Translations under genes and position numbers: made by a program
Notes under the pieces: model-generated
What the model was told of the DNA's origin: nothing
Databases searched by the model: none
The model's input: the letters and a program-made list of their open reading frames with translations, nothing else
Shown: positions 1-8,056 of the stretch, piece by piece
Layout of the letters: each line of letters opens with the position of its first letter
Position numbering within the stretch: position 1 is the first letter of the stretch
NCBI RefSeq assembly: GCF_011927635.1
Contig: NZ_JAATJB010000012.1
Coordinates: 1 to 64,000, forward strand
Origin: Sphingomonas trueperi
Lineage (GTDB): Bacteria > Pseudomonadota > Alphaproteobacteria > Sphingomonadales > Sphingomonadaceae
Direction: 5' to 3'
Length of the DNA: 64,000 bases

Positions 1-297
1 GGCGCCGGCGGCCTTGGCCTGCTGCTTCATCGCGTCATCGCTCTCGGTGGTGAGGAACAGGATCGGCGTGCCGCACTGGGCGGGATCTTTGCGCAGCTCG
101 CGGATCATCGTCAGCCCGTCCATGTTGGGCATGTTCAAGTCGGTGATGATCAGGTCGAACGTCGCGCCCTTGGCCTTGGCCAGGCCCTCGACGCCGTCGC
201 CGGCCTCGGTGACGCTGTAGCCCGCGCCGGTCAGCGCGATCTTGATCGCCATACGCAGGCTGGGCGAATCATCGACGGTGAGGATCGAGGCGGTCAT
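1..297 (-). CDS. cheY: CheY-like response regulator, 3' end beyond the window
   Basis: Single-domain receiver, cut by the window edge after 99 codons. The protein begins MTASILTVDDSPSLR. The acidic pair is D9/D10 and the likely phospho-acceptor is D53 (IITDLNMPN). A conserved-type Thr pair (LFLTTES) follows near residue 85. The ATG at 297 overlaps the stop of the STAS gene (ATGA), so the two are co-translated. A STAS protein followed by CheY is the usual start of an alphaproteobacterial chemotaxis operon, so cheA/cheW are expected to the left; that is inference. The role would be binding the flagellar switch, or acting as a phosphate sink. Confidence 0.88.
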   Translation of the reverse strand, partial: MTASILTVDDSPSLRMAIKIALTGAGYSVTEAGDGVEGLAKAKGATFDLIITDLNMPNMDGLTMIRELRKDPAQCGTPILFLTTESDDAMKQQAKAAGA

Positions 298-605
298 TGG
301 GCACGTTCTCCGTGAAACCAGAAGTCGAGATCTTGGGGGGTGGCTGCGGCGAGAAAACCGGCACGCTCCAGCAGCGCAGCAACCGCCGCAGGGGCGGGGC
401 TGCGCAGGCGAACCTCGCGACCCGTCTCCGCCGCGGCCGTGCGCAGCGCGCAGAGGATCTGGACGAAACTAAGATCAGCATCCGTTACGCCTGCGACATC
501 AATGTGGATCGTGCCTTCTTCTGCCAGTGCATCGATGCATTGCTGACGAAGATCGGCAGCACTGCGCATGACGGCGGAAGATGCGACGTGGAGTTCTATT
601 TCCAT
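294..605 (-). CDS. STAS-domain protein of the chemotaxis operon
   Basis: 103-aa protein with STAS-like organisation: an N-terminal strand (MEIELHVASSAV), a central TIHIDVAGVTDADLSFVQ segment where anti-sigma antagonists carry the phospho-accepting Ser/Thr, and a C-terminal amphipathic helix with LLERAGF. It is one compact domain. It is the first gene of the unit and overlaps the CheY gene by 4 nt. Family knowledge: STAS proteins in such operons act as small partners or phospho-switches; the partner here is unknown. A TATAAT hexamer on this strand lies about 80 bp upstream. Confidence 0.75.
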   Translation of the reverse strand: MEIELHVASSAVMRSAADLRQQCIDALAEEGTIHIDVAGVTDADLSFVQILCALRTAAAETGREVRLRSPAPAAVAALLERAGFLAAATPQDLDFWFHGERAQ

Positions 606-903
606 TTATCCCCCGGTAAGATTTCTTAGCGCGAGCTTCATGGTCCGCACCGGCGGTCTTGGATCCAACCGCGACATGGGAATTATAGGCAGAATACCGG
701 AGGAACGTTCTGTTCAGGGAGCAAAAAATTCGCAGGATCCGGTCGTTCCCGCGTGTTGCTGCCGCCGATCGCCCCGCCGCGACCGCACTTTTCAAAGACG
801 CACTAGGTAGTTACACAGGGGGAACAAACCTTTGCACCGATCGCTTTTGGCGCCGCGCTATGGCTGGCCCTGACGCGCCGCATCGGCTAGGCGCTGGCCG
901 ATC
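606..903. promoter_or_regulatory. Intergenic region between divergent operons
   Basis: 298 bp with no credible gene. The minus strand carries a perfect TATAAT at 682-687, suitable as the -10 of the STAS-cheY operon; the matching -35 position (around 705-710) is a poor TTGACA match, so the sigma factor is unclear. A GAACGTTC palindrome is at 703-710. No clear promoter for the rightward ABC-F gene could be picked by eye. Confidence 0.4.
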
Positions 904-2778
904 ATGCTCAATCTGACCGACATCACGGTGCGCCTGGGTGGCCGCACGATTATCGACGGCGCCACCGCCAAGCTGCCGCCGCGCGGGCGCATCGGCCTGA
1001 TCGGCCGCAACGGCGCCGGCAAGTCGACGCTGGTGAAGGTGATCGCCAGCCAGCTCGAACCCGATGGCGGCAGCGTCGACATGCCGCGCGGCGCCAAGCT
1101 CGGCTATATCGCGCAGGAAGCCCCCGGCGGCACCGCGACGCCGTTCGAGACGGTGCTCGCCGCCGATCTCGAGCGCGCCGCGCTGCTCGAGGAAAGCGAG
1201 ACCAGCCACGATCCCGATCGCATCGGCGAGATCCACGAGCGGCTGATCGCGATCGACGCGCATGCCGCGCCCTCGCGCGCCGCGCGCATCCTCGTCGGCC
1301 TCGGCTTCGACGAGGAGATGCAGCATCGCGAGCTGGAGAGCTTCTCGGGCGGCTGGCGGATGCGCGTGGCGCTCGCCAGCCTGCTCTTCTCGCAGCCCGA
1401 TCTGCTGCTGCTCGACGAGCCCTCGAACCACCTCGATCTCGAGGCGGTGCTGTGGCTGGAGGACTTCCTGAAGTCGTACCCGGCCACGATCGTGCTGGTC
1501 AGCCACGAGCGCGACTTCCTCAACAATGTCGTCGATCACATCCTGCACCTGGAGCGCGGCAAGCTGACGCTCTATCCGGGCGGCTATGACGCGTTCGAGC
1601 GCCAGCGCGCCGAGCGCCAGGCCCAGCTCGCCGCCGCGCGCGCCAAGCAGCAGGCCGAGCGCGAGAAGCTGCAGGATTACATCGCCCGCAACTCGGCCCG
1701 CGCCTCCACCGCCAAGCAGGCGCAGAGCCGTCAGAAGGCGCTCGCCCGGATGCAGCCGATCGCCGAGCTGGTCGACGATCCCTCGCTCAGCTTCGACTTC
1801 CCCAATCCGGACGAGCTGCGCCCGCCGCTGATCACGCTCGACATGGCGAGCGTCGGCTATGGCGACACGCCGATCCTCCAGCGGCTCAACCTGCGCATCG
1901 ATCCCGACGATCGCATCGCGCTGCTCGGCCGCAACGGCAACGGCAAGACCACGCTCGCCCGGCTGCTCGCCGCGCAGCTGACGCCGATGGACGGCGCGAT
2001 CAACAGCAGCGGCAAGATGAAGGTGGGATACTTCACCCAGTATCAGGTGGAGGAGCTCGACCGCGACGACACGCCGCTGCAGCACATGACGCGCAACATG
2101 GCGGGCGCCAGCCCCGGCGCAGTGCGCGCGCAGCTCGGCCGCTTCGGCTTTTCGGGCGACAAGGCGACCACCAAGGTCGGCAAGCTTTCGGGCGGCGAGC
2201 GCGCGCGGCTTGCCCTGGCGCTGATCACCCGCGACGCGCCGCATCTGCTGATCCTCGACGAGCCGACCAACCACTTGGACGTCGATGCGCGCGAGGCGCT
2301 GATCCAGGCGCTCAACGGCTATTCGGGCACCGTGGTCGTGGTCAGCCACGATCGCCACATGCTCGAGATGACCGCCGATCGGCTGGTGCTGGTCGACCAG
2401 GGCACCGCGAAGGAGTTCGACGGCAGCCTCGATGATTATATCGCCTTCGTGCTCTCGAAGGATTCGAGCGGCAGCGGCAAGGGCGGTGCCTCCAAGGCGG
2501 ATCGCAAGGAAGCCCGCCGCGCCGCCGCCGAGGCGCGCGAAAAGGGCACCGCGCTGCGCAAGGCGGCAAAGGCGGCGGAAACCGAGCTCGCCCGGCTGCA
2601 GGCGCAGCTTTCGGCGCTGGAAAAGGCGATGTTCGATCCGGCCAATGCCGATGCGGCGCTCACCAAGCTGACGATGACCGATCTGATGAAGCGCCGCGCC
2701 GAGGTGAGCGCGCAGATCGAGACCGCCGAGCTGACCTGGATGGAAGCGAGCGAGGCGCTGGAAGGGCTGGGGGGCTGA
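904..2778 (+). CDS. ABC-F family ATPase (Uup/YheS-like)
   Basis: 624-aa soluble protein with two tandem ABC domains and no membrane segments. The first Walker A is GRNGAGKST (about residue 37) with signature SFSGGW and Walker B LLLLDEPSNHLD. The second Walker A is GRNGNGKTT with signature KLSGGERAR and LLILDEPTNHLD. Between them lies a basic, Gln/Arg-rich linker (about residues 230-290), the P-site tRNA-interaction motif of ABC-F factors. The C-terminal tail (about 530-624) is an Ala/Lys/Glu-rich coiled coil, as in Uup and YheS. Family role: ribosome-associated translation factor; Uup-type members also influence DNA branch migration. Which paralog it is cannot be decided here. Confidence 0.93.
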   Translation: MLNLTDITVRLGGRTIIDGATAKLPPRGRIGLIGRNGAGKSTLVKVIASQLEPDGGSVDMPRGAKLGYIAQEAPGGTATPFETVLAADLERAALLEESETSHDPDRIGEIHERLIAIDAHAAPSRAARILVGLGFDEEMQHRELESFSGGWRMRVALASLLFSQPDLLLLDEPSNHLDLEAVLWLEDFLKSYPATIVLVSHERDFLNNVVDHILHLERGKLTLYPGGYDAFERQRAERQAQLAAARAKQQAEREKLQDYIARNSARASTAKQAQSRQKALARMQPIAELVDDPSLSFDFPNPDELRPPLITLDMASVGYGDTPILQRLNLRIDPDDRIALLGRNGNGKTTLARLLAAQLTPMDGAINSSGKMKVGYFTQYQVEELDRDDTPLQHMTRNMAGASPGAVRAQLGRFGFSGDKATTKVGKLSGGERARLALALITRDAPHLLILDEPTNHLDVDAREALIQALNGYSGTVVVVSHDRHMLEMTADRLVLVDQGTAKEFDGSLDDYIAFVLSKDSSGSGKGGASKADRKEARRAAAEAREKGTALRKAAKAAETELARLQAQLSALEKAMFDPANADAALTKLTMTDLMKRRAEVSAQIETAELTWMEASEALEGLGG

Positions 2779-2795
2779 TAGCCTGAAGTCCTTCC

Positions 2796-2934
2796 CTCCC
2801 CCTGGCGGGCAGGGCTATCGCATTTGAACCCGAAGGATATCGGTGCATCGAAAACCATCGTCATCCCGGCTTCCGCCGGGATGACGGGAGTCCTTGGCCA
2901 TATGCGATTGCCCTCCCCTGGCTGGGGAGGATCT
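2796..2934. repeat. Nested inverted-repeat element downstream of the ABC-F gene
   Basis: The inner palindrome at 2860-2885 has 11-bp arms (GTCATCCCGGC / GCCGGGATGAC) around a TTCC loop. It is enclosed by a second, imperfect inverted repeat: GGGCTATCGCAT near 2813-2823 pairs with ATGCGATTGCCC near 2902-2913, continuing outward into C-rich/G-rich arms. The inner core matches the tips of the 96-bp elements elsewhere in this window. It lies between the convergent ABC-F and SDR genes and could also act as a bidirectional transcription barrier. Confidence 0.7.
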
Positions 2935-2944
2935 CAATCTTGCC

Positions 2945-3730
2945 TCACGCGATCGTGGGCACGATTCCGCCTTCGACGCGGATCGCCGCGCCATTGGTGA
3001 TCGCCCCCAAGGGACTCGCGAGCAGCGCCACCTGCGCGGCGATCTCCTCGGCCTCGATCAGCCGGCGGATCAGCGACAGCGGGCGCAGCTTGGCGAAGAA
3101 CGCGGCCTCGCGCTCGGCTTCCGGCGCATCCCTGTTGTCGACCACCGAGCGGATGAACTCGACGATGCCTTCCGAACGCGTCGGCCCCGGCAGCACCGCA
3201 TTGACCGTCACGCCCGTGCCGCGGGTCTGCTCGGCAAGGCCGCGGGAGATGGCGAGCTGCGCCGTCTTGGTCATGCCATAGTGGATCATCTCGCTGGGGA
3301 TCACGAGCCCGCTCTCGCTGGCGATGAACAGTACCCGGCCCCAATCGCGCGCCAGCATCCGCGGGAAATAATGCCGCGCCAGCCGTGCGCCGCTGACCAC
3401 GTTGACCTCGAACAGATGGTGCCAGTCTTCGTCGCTGATCTCGGTGAAGGGCTTGGCTTCGTAGATGCCGAGATTGTTGACGAGGATGTCGGTGTCGGGA
3501 ACCGCCGCGATCAGCGTCGCCGCGCCTTCGGCCGTCGCGGGGTCGGCGAGGACGGGGTTTACGGTGCCGAGCTTGGCGATGCGCGCGGCGGCCTCGTCGA
3601 GCTTGGCCTGGCTGCGGCCGGTGATCGTCACCGCCACGCCTTCCTGGGCGAGCCGTTCGGCGATGGCGAGGCCGATGCCGGCGGTGGAGCCGGTGACGAG
3701 GGCGGTCTTGCCGGTAAGCTGCAGGTCCAT
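2945..3730 (-). CDS. Short-chain dehydrogenase/reductase
   Basis: 261-aa classical-length SDR. It has the nucleotide-binding motif TGSTAGIG near residue 13, the NNLGIY segment in place of the usual NNAG, a catalytic Ser in ASESGL, and YGMTK (YxxxK) for the Tyr/Lys pair. The C-terminal GAITNGAAIRVEGGIVPTI is the usual end of NAD(P)H-dependent oxidoreductases. The start at 3730 is preferred over an upstream ATG because GGAAGGAGAT sits just before it and the extra 32 residues are not SDR-like. It is divergent from a LysR regulator gene, so LysR control is likely. The substrate is unknown. Confidence 0.93.
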   Translation of the reverse strand: MDLQLTGKTALVTGSTAGIGLAIAERLAQEGVAVTITGRSQAKLDEAAARIAKLGTVNPVLADPATAEGAATLIAAVPDTDILVNNLGIYEAKPFTEISDEDWHHLFEVNVVSGARLARHYFPRMLARDWGRVLFIASESGLVIPSEMIHYGMTKTAQLAISRGLAEQTRGTGVTVNAVLPGPTRSEGIVEFIRSVVDNRDAPEAEREAAFFAKLRPLSLIRRLIEAEEIAAQVALLASPLGAITNGAAIRVEGGIVPTIA

Positions 3731-3828
3731 GGGAGTATCTCCTTCCAATGTCGGAACGAGAAGTAGGCGTCGCCCGCATTGCTGAGTAGATTGCCAGGCA
3801 GCATCACAGAAGTGCATCGGAATCATGG
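3731..3828. promoter_or_regulatory. Divergent SDR/LysR control region
   Basis: 98-bp gap between divergently transcribed SDR and LysR genes, the classical arrangement for a LysR-type regulator acting on its neighbour and on itself. A strong ribosome binding site for the SDR gene is present. No single convincing T-N11-A palindrome could be chosen by eye. Confidence 0.45.
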
Positions 3829-4716
3829 ATGGACAATCGGCTTGGCGAGATGGAGATGTTCCTGGCGGTGGCGGCCGAGGGCAGCCTTGCGGGTGCCGCC
3901 AAGGCGCTGCGCATCACCCCCTCCGCCGTCAGCCGCGGCATGACCCGGCTGGAAGCGCGGCTCGGCGTCCAGCTCGCCACCCGCACCACCCGCGCGCTGG
4001 CGCTGACCCCCGAGGGCCAAGCCTATCATGCCCGCGTCGCCGGGCTGATGGCGGAGATCGACGCGATCGAGCACAGCTTCGAGCGCGACCAGGTCCCGCG
4101 CGGGCCGCTCCGGGTCAATGCCTCGGTGCCGCTGGGCATGCAGTTCCTGATCCCGATCCTGCCCGCCTATCTGCGGGCGCATCCGGGGGTGACGGTGGAC
4201 CTCACACTATCCGACGCGCTGGTCGAGCTGGTCGAGGAGCGTGCCGATGTCGCGATCCGCGTGGGACCGTTGCGCGATACCGGCATCAAGGCGGCGAAGC
4301 TCGGGCGCAGTACGATGGTGGTGGTCGCGAGTCCCGACTATCTCGCGCGCTGCGGCACGCCGCGGCACCCGAACGATCTGGATGCGCACACCTGCCTGCG
4401 CTTCAACTTCCGCCGCTCGATCGACAGCTGGCCGTTCCGCATCGACGGCGCCGTGGTGCAGCGGACGATGGACGGGCCGTTCCTCGCCAATTCGGGCGAG
4501 GCGGTGCGGCTGATGGCGCTGGCGGGCGGCGGCATCGCGCGCATGGGCCGCTTCCATGTCGCTGCCGACCTTGCCGCCGGGCGGCTGGTCGAGCTGCTCG
4601 CGGCGTTCAACCCTGGGGACGGGGAGGACATCCATGCGCTGTTCGTCGGCCATGCGCGGCTGGCGCTGCGGGTGCGTTCGTTCGTCGATTTCCTCAAGGC
4701 GGAGCTGGTGCTCTGA
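3829..4716 (+). CDS. LysR-family transcriptional regulator
   Basis: 295-aa protein of typical LTTR length. The N-terminal winged helix-turn-helix (residues 1-60) reads MEMFLAVAAEGSLAGAAKAL ... SAVSRGMTRLEARLG. The substrate-binding domain begins near residue 90 (PLRVNASVPLG) with two Rossmann-like halves, including the ADVAIRVGPL segment typical of LTTRs. It is transcribed away from the SDR gene and probably regulates it in response to an unknown small molecule. The protein resembles the group of LTTRs paired with oxidoreductases, but no effector can be named. Confidence 0.92.
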   Translation: MDNRLGEMEMFLAVAAEGSLAGAAKALRITPSAVSRGMTRLEARLGVQLATRTTRALALTPEGQAYHARVAGLMAEIDAIEHSFERDQVPRGPLRVNASVPLGMQFLIPILPAYLRAHPGVTVDLTLSDALVELVEERADVAIRVGPLRDTGIKAAKLGRSTMVVVASPDYLARCGTPRHPNDLDAHTCLRFNFRRSIDSWPFRIDGAVVQRTMDGPFLANSGEAVRLMALAGGGIARMGRFHVAADLAAGRLVELLAAFNPGDGEDIHALFVGHARLALRVRSFVDFLKAELVL

Positions 4717-4793
4717 GGCACGCCTAACCCGCTGTTAACCTTGCCCCTGTAAGCCGCAACGGCCCTGCCGGGCGTGGTGCAAGGACCGGCCAG

Positions 4794-5372
4794 TTGAACG
4801 ACATTCGCGTACTCGACAATTTCCTCGGCGATGCGCGCCGCCAGCGCGTCTGGGACTATCTCGACCAGCCGGGCTGGGCGCACGGCGCCTATTCCTCGGG
4901 CGCGCCCGATGCGCCGCGCTATTTCTACAAGCATTTCGCCGGCTATCAGAAGAGCGCGCAGGAGGATCGCGATCCCAATGCGATCGGCAACGAGTTGCAG
5001 GCCGCCGCGCCGCTGATCGCCGAGGTGTGGGAGGCGCTGCTGCACAAGCCGCTGCGCGCCCAGCGGCTGTCGCGCTGCTATGCCAACCGCATGCCGGCGG
5101 GGGTCGGCGGCGGCGTGCATCTCGATTCGGACTGCAAGGACCACCTCACCGCGATCTATTATCCCCAGGCCGGGTGGAACGCCGACCAGGGCGGGGAGAC
5201 GCTGTTCTTCAACCGCAGCGGCAGCGAAGTGGTGAAGGCGGTGGTGCCCAAGCCCGATCGGCTGGTGATCTTCCCCGGCACCATTCCGCATGCCGCACGG
5301 CCGATCTACGCCGCCGGCCCCGATGCCGTGCGGATCACCCTCATGTTCAAGACGCTGGGGCGTCGCGCCTGA
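4794..5372 (+). CDS. Fe(II)/2-oxoglutarate-dependent oxygenase
   Basis: 192-aa single-domain double-stranded beta-helix oxygenase. The iron ligands are visible as H109-L-D111 (GVHLDSD) and H166 (TIPHAARP), with R180 (AVRITLMF) as the likely 2-oxoglutarate anchor. The fold resembles prolyl-4-hydroxylase-like enzymes; GGETLFFNRSG is the usual loop before the distal His. The start is TTG at 4794; no in-frame ATG lies nearby. There is no signal peptide, so it is cytoplasmic. It lies 77 bp after the LysR gene. The substrate (protein or small molecule) is unknown. Confidence 0.87.
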   Translation: MNDIRVLDNFLGDARRQRVWDYLDQPGWAHGAYSSGAPDAPRYFYKHFAGYQKSAQEDRDPNAIGNELQAAAPLIAEVWEALLHKPLRAQRLSRCYANRMPAGVGGGVHLDSDCKDHLTAIYYPQAGWNADQGGETLFFNRSGSEVVKAVVPKPDRLVIFPGTIPHAARPIYAAGPDAVRITLMFKTLGRRA

Positions 5373-5433
5373 CAGATTGCTCCCCCGTGCGACTCCTGTA
5401 GAAGCACAGCGAGACAGGCGGGGGACATAGAGG

Positions 5434-7020
5434 ATGGCCGACGAGGTTTGCGAACCGAGCGCCAGCGAGATGCGGATGGTGATCGGCGCGTCGTCGCTGG
5501 GCACCGTGTTCGAATGGTATGACTTCTTCATCTGGGGCACGCTGACCGCCACCGGTGTCCTCGGCCGCACCTTCTTTCCCTCGGGCAACGAGAATCTCGC
5601 GACCCTGCTCTCCTGGGCGACCTTCGCGATCGGCTTCGGCTTCCGCCCGCTCGGCGCGGTGCTGTTCGGCTATCTCGGCGACCGGATGGGGCGCAAATAT
5701 ACCTTCCTCGTCACCATCACGGTGATGGGGCTGGCCACCGCCGGCATCGGGCTGATCCCCGGCTATCGCGAGATCGGGGCGACCGCGCCGATCGTCATCC
5801 TGGTGCTGCGCATCGCGCAGGGGCTGGCGCTGGGCGGCGAATATGGCGGCGCGGCGATCTTCGTCGCCGAGCATTCGCCCGAGGGGAAGGCGGGCCATTA
5901 CACCAGCTTCATCCAGGCGAGCGTGGTGGGCGGGTTCATCCTCAGCCTCGCGGTGGTGCTGCTGTTCCGCTTCGCCGCTTCCGGCGTGTGGGAAAGCTGG
6001 GGCTGGCGGCTGCCCTTCCTCTTCTCGCTGCTGCTGCTCGTCATCTCGCTGTGGATGCGCGTGCGCCTCTCCGAAAGCCCGGTGTTCCGCGCGATGAAGG
6101 AAGCGGGCGAGACCGCGCGCAACCCATTCGTCGAGAGCTTCACCTATCCGGGCAACAAGAAGCGGCTGCTCGTCGCCTTGTTCGGCATTGCCGGCGGGCT
6201 GACCGTGGTGTGGTACACCGCGATGTTCTCGGTGCTCGCCTTCCTCTCGGGCCCGATGCGGCTCGACCAGACCGCGGCGCAGCTGATCACCGGCGCGGGC
6301 GCGGTGATCGGCGTGGGCTTCTTCATATGGTTCGGCAAGCTGTCGGACCGGGTCGGCCGCAAGCCGCCGATCGTGATCGGCTATGCGCTGACCCTGGTGC
6401 TGCTCTTCCCCTGTTTCTACGTGATCGGCAGCGCCGCGAACCCCGGCCTCGCCAAGGCATCGAAGCGGGAGCCGGTGATCGTCGCCGGGCCGCGCTGCGC
6501 CTATGACCCCTTCGCTACCACCCAGGCCGACGAATGCTGGCGGATGCTCGACCATCTCTCGCGGCTGGGGGTCAGCTACAAGACCGCCGAGGCGCCCACC
6601 GTGGTCGTCACCATCGGCGGCCAGGTCGTCGAGAGCAACGACCCCAAGGCGGTGAAGGCCGCGCTCGAATATGCCGGCTATCGCTTCGATCGCATCGTGC
6701 CCGAGCCGATCGACATCGCGATGATCCTGGTGGCGATGACGGTGCTGATGGCGCTGTGCGGCGCCACCTATGGTCCGGTCGCGGCGCTGCTGAGCGAGAT
6801 GTTCCCCAGCCGCATCCGCTATTCGTCGATGTCGATCCCCTATCATATCGGCACCGGCTATTTCGGCGGCTTCCTGCCCTTCATCAGCCATTACATCGTC
6901 GCGCGCACCGGCAACCCCTATGCCGGGCTGTGGTATACCTTCGCGGTGGTGGCGATGGCGCTGGTGGTGACCGCGTTCGGGCTGCGCGAGACGGTGGCGC
7001 TTCGCGCGGCGCGGCGCTAA
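5434..7020 (+). CDS. MHS-family MFS transporter with a large soluble insertion
   Basis: 528-aa 12-helix major facilitator. The N-terminal GASSLGTVFEWYDFFIWG and the GYLGDRMGRK loop are hallmarks of the metabolite:H+ symporter branch (ProP, KgtP, ShiA relatives); the second-half equivalent is GKLSDRVGRK. Between about residues 338 and 425, a hydrophilic stretch with two Cys (C355, C368) interrupts the helices, so the protein is about 90 aa longer than KgtP/ProP. The alanine racemase gene starts 10 bp after its stop, implying co-transcription. The substrate is probably a small carboxylate, amino acid or betaine, which is inference only. Confidence 0.9.
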   Translation: MADEVCEPSASEMRMVIGASSLGTVFEWYDFFIWGTLTATGVLGRTFFPSGNENLATLLSWATFAIGFGFRPLGAVLFGYLGDRMGRKYTFLVTITVMGLATAGIGLIPGYREIGATAPIVILVLRIAQGLALGGEYGGAAIFVAEHSPEGKAGHYTSFIQASVVGGFILSLAVVLLFRFAASGVWESWGWRLPFLFSLLLLVISLWMRVRLSESPVFRAMKEAGETARNPFVESFTYPGNKKRLLVALFGIAGGLTVVWYTAMFSVLAFLSGPMRLDQTAAQLITGAGAVIGVGFFIWFGKLSDRVGRKPPIVIGYALTLVLLFPCFYVIGSAANPGLAKASKREPVIVAGPRCAYDPFATTQADECWRMLDHLSRLGVSYKTAEAPTVVVTIGGQVVESNDPKAVKAALEYAGYRFDRIVPEPIDIAMILVAMTVLMALCGATYGPVAALLSEMFPSRIRYSSMSIPYHIGTGYFGGFLPFISHYIVARTGNPYAGLWYTFAVVAMALVVTAFGLRETVALRAARR

Positions 7021-7030
7021 CCGACGGGGG

Positions 7031-8056
7031 ATGACCGACTCCCCCCTCCGCCTCCGCCTCGATGCTGCCGCCCTCACCGCCAACTGGACGCTGCTGTCGC
7101 ACCTGAGCGGTGCGGCGGCGTGCGGCGCGGCGGTGAAGGCGAACGGCTATGGGCTGGGCGCACGCGGCGTGGTCGCGCGGCTGGCGGCGGCGGGCTGCCG
7201 CGACGTCTTCGTCGCCACCTGGGCCGAGGCGCGGGACGTCGCCGGTCTGGGCGTATCGATTTCGGTGCTGCACGGCGTGCGCGCCGAGGACCTGGCCGAG
7301 CGCCCGGCCAACGCGCGGCCGGTGCTGGCGAGCGTCGAGCAGGTCCGGCGCTGGCGCGACGCGGGCGGGGGCGCGTGCGACGTGATGGTCGATACCGGCA
7401 TGAACCGGCTGGGCGTGTCCCCGCAGCACGTGGCGGACGGGCTGCTCGACGGGCTGACGATCGACACGCTGATGAGCCACCTCGTCTCCGCCGACGAGGA
7501 CGTGCCGCTCAACGCCCGCCAGCGCGACAGCTTCGCTGCGCTCGCCGGGCGGACGTCAGCACGACGGATGAGCCTCGCCAACAGCGCGGGCATCGCCTTG
7601 GGACCGGACTATCATTTCGATCTCACCCGCCCCGGCATCGCGCTCTATGGCGGCCGCCAGCGGCAGGCGCATGCCGGCATCCGCCAGGTGGTCACGCCCG
7701 AGGCGCAGATCCTCCAGCGCCGGCGGGTGCCGGCCGGCGAGACGATCGGCTACAACGCCACCTACACCGCGCCGCACGACATGGAAGTCGCGATCCTCAA
7801 CCTCGGCTATGCCGACGGCTATCTGCGCTGCTTCTCGAACAAGGGGGGCGCGCACGCTGGAGACGCTGTGTTGCCGGTGGTCGGCCGCGTCTCGATGGAC
7901 CTGACCGCGCTCTGCGTCGATGCCGCGCCCGATCTCGCCGAAGGCGACTGGGTGGCGATGGACTATGCCCTGCCGCAGACCGCGGCGCTGAGCGGATTGT
8001 CGCAATATGAGCTGCTCACCGGGCTCGGCGCGCGGTTCGATCGGGTCTGGGCCTGA
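7031..8056 (+). CDS. alr: Alanine racemase
   Basis: 341-aa fold-type III PLP enzyme interconverting L- and D-alanine for peptidoglycan. The PLP lysine is K36 in AAVKANGYG. The second catalytic base, Tyr, is in ETIGYNATYTAP (about residue 244). The Alr-type VDTGMNRLG and VGRVSMDL motifs are present. It is slightly shorter than E. coli Alr (359 aa). It follows the MFS gene by 10 bp and is probably in the same transcript, suggesting the transporter may carry alanine or a related amino acid (inference). Its stop codon directly abuts the stop of the convergent gene (TGATCA). Confidence 0.95.
   Translation: MTDSPLRLRLDAAALTANWTLLSHLSGAAACGAAVKANGYGLGARGVVARLAAAGCRDVFVATWAEARDVAGLGVSISVLHGVRAEDLAERPANARPVLASVEQVRRWRDAGGGACDVMVDTGMNRLGVSPQHVADGLLDGLTIDTLMSHLVSADEDVPLNARQRDSFAALAGRTSARRMSLANSAGIALGPDYHFDLTRPGIALYGGRQRQAHAGIRQVVTPEAQILQRRRVPAGETIGYNATYTAPHDMEVAILNLGYADGYLRCFSNKGGAHAGDAVLPVVGRVSMDLTALCVDAAPDLAEGDWVAMDYALPQTAALSGLSQYELLTGLGARFDRVWA

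Noticed and set aside
703..716. GAACGTTCTGTTC as a possible SOS box
   Set aside because: Alphaproteobacterial LexA sites need GTTC-N7-GTTC spacing; here the elements are adjacent.
499..795. 98-aa minus-strand frame upstream of the STAS gene
   Set aside because: Overlaps the STAS gene out of frame, and its codon use and Arg/Ser-rich content do not support coding.
811..2358. 515-aa open frame opposite the ABC-F gene
   Set aside because: Antisense shadow of a high-GC gene; low-complexity Arg/Ala/Asp composition and no domain.
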